From: Gemmatimonadota bacterium | GTDB lineage: Bacteria; Gemmatimonadota; Gemmatimonadetes; Longimicrobiales; UBA6960 | NCBI GenBank assembly: GCA_019347995.1 | Contig: JAHWKH010000134.1 | Location: 1-6,934 of the forward strand | Reading direction: 5' to 3' | DNA: 6,934 nt | In this document: positions 6,149 through 6,934 of the stretch, in pieces | Numbering within the stretch: the first letter of the stretch is position 1 | Layout of the letters: every line of letters starts with the position of its first letter | Program-made: the position numbers and the translations under genes | Notes under the pieces: generated by a model | Database searches by the model: none | What the model was told of the DNA's origin: nothing | The model's input: the letters and a program-made list of their open reading frames with translations, nothing else

Positions 6149-6772
6149 ATGTCCCTCCGTGACCGTCTCCCTGCCACCTCGCTCCGGCCGGGCGGCCGGC
6201 GGGGTCCTCTCCGCCTCGTCACCTGGCCGCTTGTTCTGATGCTCGCGCTCTTCGCCGCCGCATGTGACGACGATGACGACGACATCACGCCGCCGCCCGT
6301 GCCCGACCCGGTCGTGGACCTGGAGGTGATCGCCGAAGACCTCACGGCTCCGGTGATCCTGCGCGAGGCGCCCGACGGCTCCGATCGGCTCTTCGTCGTG
6401 GACCAGGCGGGCCTCATCCGCATCCTCGACGCCGACGGCGACCCGGTCGAGCTGCACCTGGTGATGGACAACTACGCCGCGCACAAGCACAAGAACGTGA
6501 AGGCTGCCTGGCTCGCGGAGAACCCACGGTTCGTCGTGCACTTCACCCCGACCCACGCCTCCTGGATGAACCTGGTCGAGGTCTGGTTCGGCATCGTCGA
6601 ACGCCAGGCCATCCGCCGCGGAGTGTTCAAGTCCGTCAAGGACCTCAACACCAAGATCCGCGCCTTCATCGACGGCTGGAACGACCGATCCCACCCCTTC
6701 GTCTGGACCAAGAGCGCCGATGAGATCCTCAAGAAAGCCAACCGTCCAACAACTTCAAATCCGCGCCACTAG
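6149..6772 (+). CDS. Chimeric ORF: sugar-dehydrogenase-like lipoprotein N-terminus joined to IS630 transposase C-terminus
   Basis: A 207-residue open frame made of two unrelated parts. Residues 1-39 are a lipoprotein signal: an arginine-rich N-terminus, core LVTWPLVLMLALF and AAAC lipobox with Cys39, followed by six Asp (40-45) and a Pro-rich linker. Residues about 54-97 (VVDLEVIAEDLTAPV, then DRLFVVDQAGLIRILDADG) match the first blade of soluble PQQ-type glucose/sorbosone dehydrogenase-like beta-propellers, which normally run for several hundred residues. From about residue 101 the sequence is the catalytic C-terminal half of an IS630-family transposase (separate entry). An exported lipoprotein cannot do a transposase's job, so this is a truncated gene plus a foreign fragment. 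The join is at about 6437-6452. The N-terminal gene belongs with the plus-strand unit, 132 bases after the ABC exporter. Confidence 0.75.
   Translation: MSLRDRLPATSLRPGGRRGPLRLVTWPLVLMLALFAAACDDDDDDITPPPVPDPVVDLEVIAEDLTAPVILREAPDGSDRLFVVDQAGLIRILDADGDPVELHLVMDNYAAHKHKNVKAAWLAENPRFVVHFTPTHASWMNLVEVWFGIVERQAIRRGVFKSVKDLNTKIRAFIDGWNDRSHPFVWTKSADEILKKANRPTTSNPRH
6452..6772 (+). mobile_element. IS630-family transposase, C-terminal fragment
   Basis: The frame encodes the DDE_3-type catalytic end of an IS630-family transposase: ELHLVMDNYAAHKHKNV with the second catalytic Asp (ORF residue 107), HFTPTHASWMNLVEVWFG with the catalytic Glu (residue 144), then the usual tail with GWNDRSHPFVWTKSADEIL and stop at 6770-6772. 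The helix-turn-helix N-terminus and first catalytic Asp are absent, so it cannot be active. Lys codons are mostly AAG and GC falls from about 71% (6301-6400) to about 63% (6461-6560) and 56% (6661-6760) by hand count. From memory the sequence is closest to actinobacterial members. The left end of the element is missing, so its terminal inverted repeats cannot be compared. Confidence 0.85.
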
Positions 6773-6934
6773 AGTGCAACCAGGATCACGTGGTGACCCC
6801 TTCATCCACCACGTCCCCAGACCTGGCCGATCCCGAAGGCTGGGGGCGGTCAGCGTGGTCGGTGCACGTCGCCGCGGTGCGACTGGGGGAGACATGCAAC
6901 GCCACGGCTTCGATCAGCAACCACGAAACCACTC
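6773..6934. other. Region after the transposase fragment, no supported gene
   Basis: These 162 bases hold no gene I can support. A frame opens at GTG 6793 on the plus strand and runs to the edge (47 codons), but it has no Shine-Dalgarno, no recognisable motif and only moderate third-position GC. Part of this stretch should be the non-coding right end of the insertion sequence; I could not place its boundary. Confidence 0.5.
6788..6814. terminator. Perfect 8-base hairpin after the transposase stop
   Basis: Arms ACGTGGTG (6788-6795) and CACCACGT (6807-6814) pair perfectly around an 11-base loop, starting 16 bases after the transposase stop. No T-run follows. It could be a transcription terminator or part of the IS end; neither can be decided from one copy. 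Confidence 0.3.

Noticed and set aside
6793..6934. GTG-started partial ORF running to the right edge
   Set aside because: No Shine-Dalgarno, no recognisable motif, third-position GC about 77% by hand count, and the start lies in a hairpin arm; too weak to call.
1..6934. CRISPR array, tRNA, rRNA or replication-origin signals
   Set aside because: I saw no regularly spaced direct repeats, no tRNA-like cloverleaf sequence, no rRNA core motifs and no DnaA-box clusters on either strand.

Overview
The window looks like a piece of a high-GC, Gram-negative (diderm) chromosome. All intact genes are GC-rich, several carry Sec or lipoprotein signals, and the set includes an outer-membrane polysaccharide export protein, a probable outer-membrane beta-barrel and a periplasmic polysaccharide co-polymerase. 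The style (GC-rich coding, poly-Asp lipoprotein, plastocyanin-like cupredoxins, GumC-type co-polymerase) would fit Gemmatimonadota or a similar soil or sediment lineage. That placement is inference and cannot be settled from this sequence alone.

Layout. Four genes read leftwards from about 4088. They are (i) a secreted beta-barrel protein with a C-terminal blue-copper (cupredoxin) domain, (ii) a cupredoxin lipoprotein whose GTG start overlaps the previous stop by 4 bases, (iii) a short Wza/OPX-type polysaccharide export protein, and (iv) a GumC/Wzz-type polysaccharide co-polymerase that runs off the left edge. Spacings of -4, 71 and 8 bases fit one operon. A 182-base intergenic region separates it from two rightward genes: an intact ABC exporter half-transporter (4271-6016) and a lipoprotein ORF (6149-6772).

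How they may work together. The OPX protein and the co-polymerase form the periplasm-spanning part of an exopolysaccharide or capsule exporter. The divergent ABC exporter could move a lipid-linked or other hydrophobic envelope precursor, but its substrate is unknown. The two cupredoxins keep all four type-1 copper ligands and look like a tandem duplication. One is tethered to a predicted outer-membrane barrel and the other to a lipid anchor. Their place ahead of polysaccharide export genes is the most unusual biology here.

Both edges are suspicious. At the left, the co-polymerase reading frame passes without a break into the coiled-coil tail of a TolC/NodT-type outer-membrane efflux protein, with the join at about 225-265. 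At the right, a lipoprotein that begins like a PQQ-type sugar dehydrogenase beta-propeller passes in frame into the C-terminal half of an IS630-family transposase, with the join at about 6437-6452. Neither fusion makes topological sense and base composition drops in both foreign parts. I read both as chimeric joins, from misassembly or recombination, and not as new proteins. The trustworthy native sequence is roughly 265-6437. The last 162 bases hold no gene I can support.
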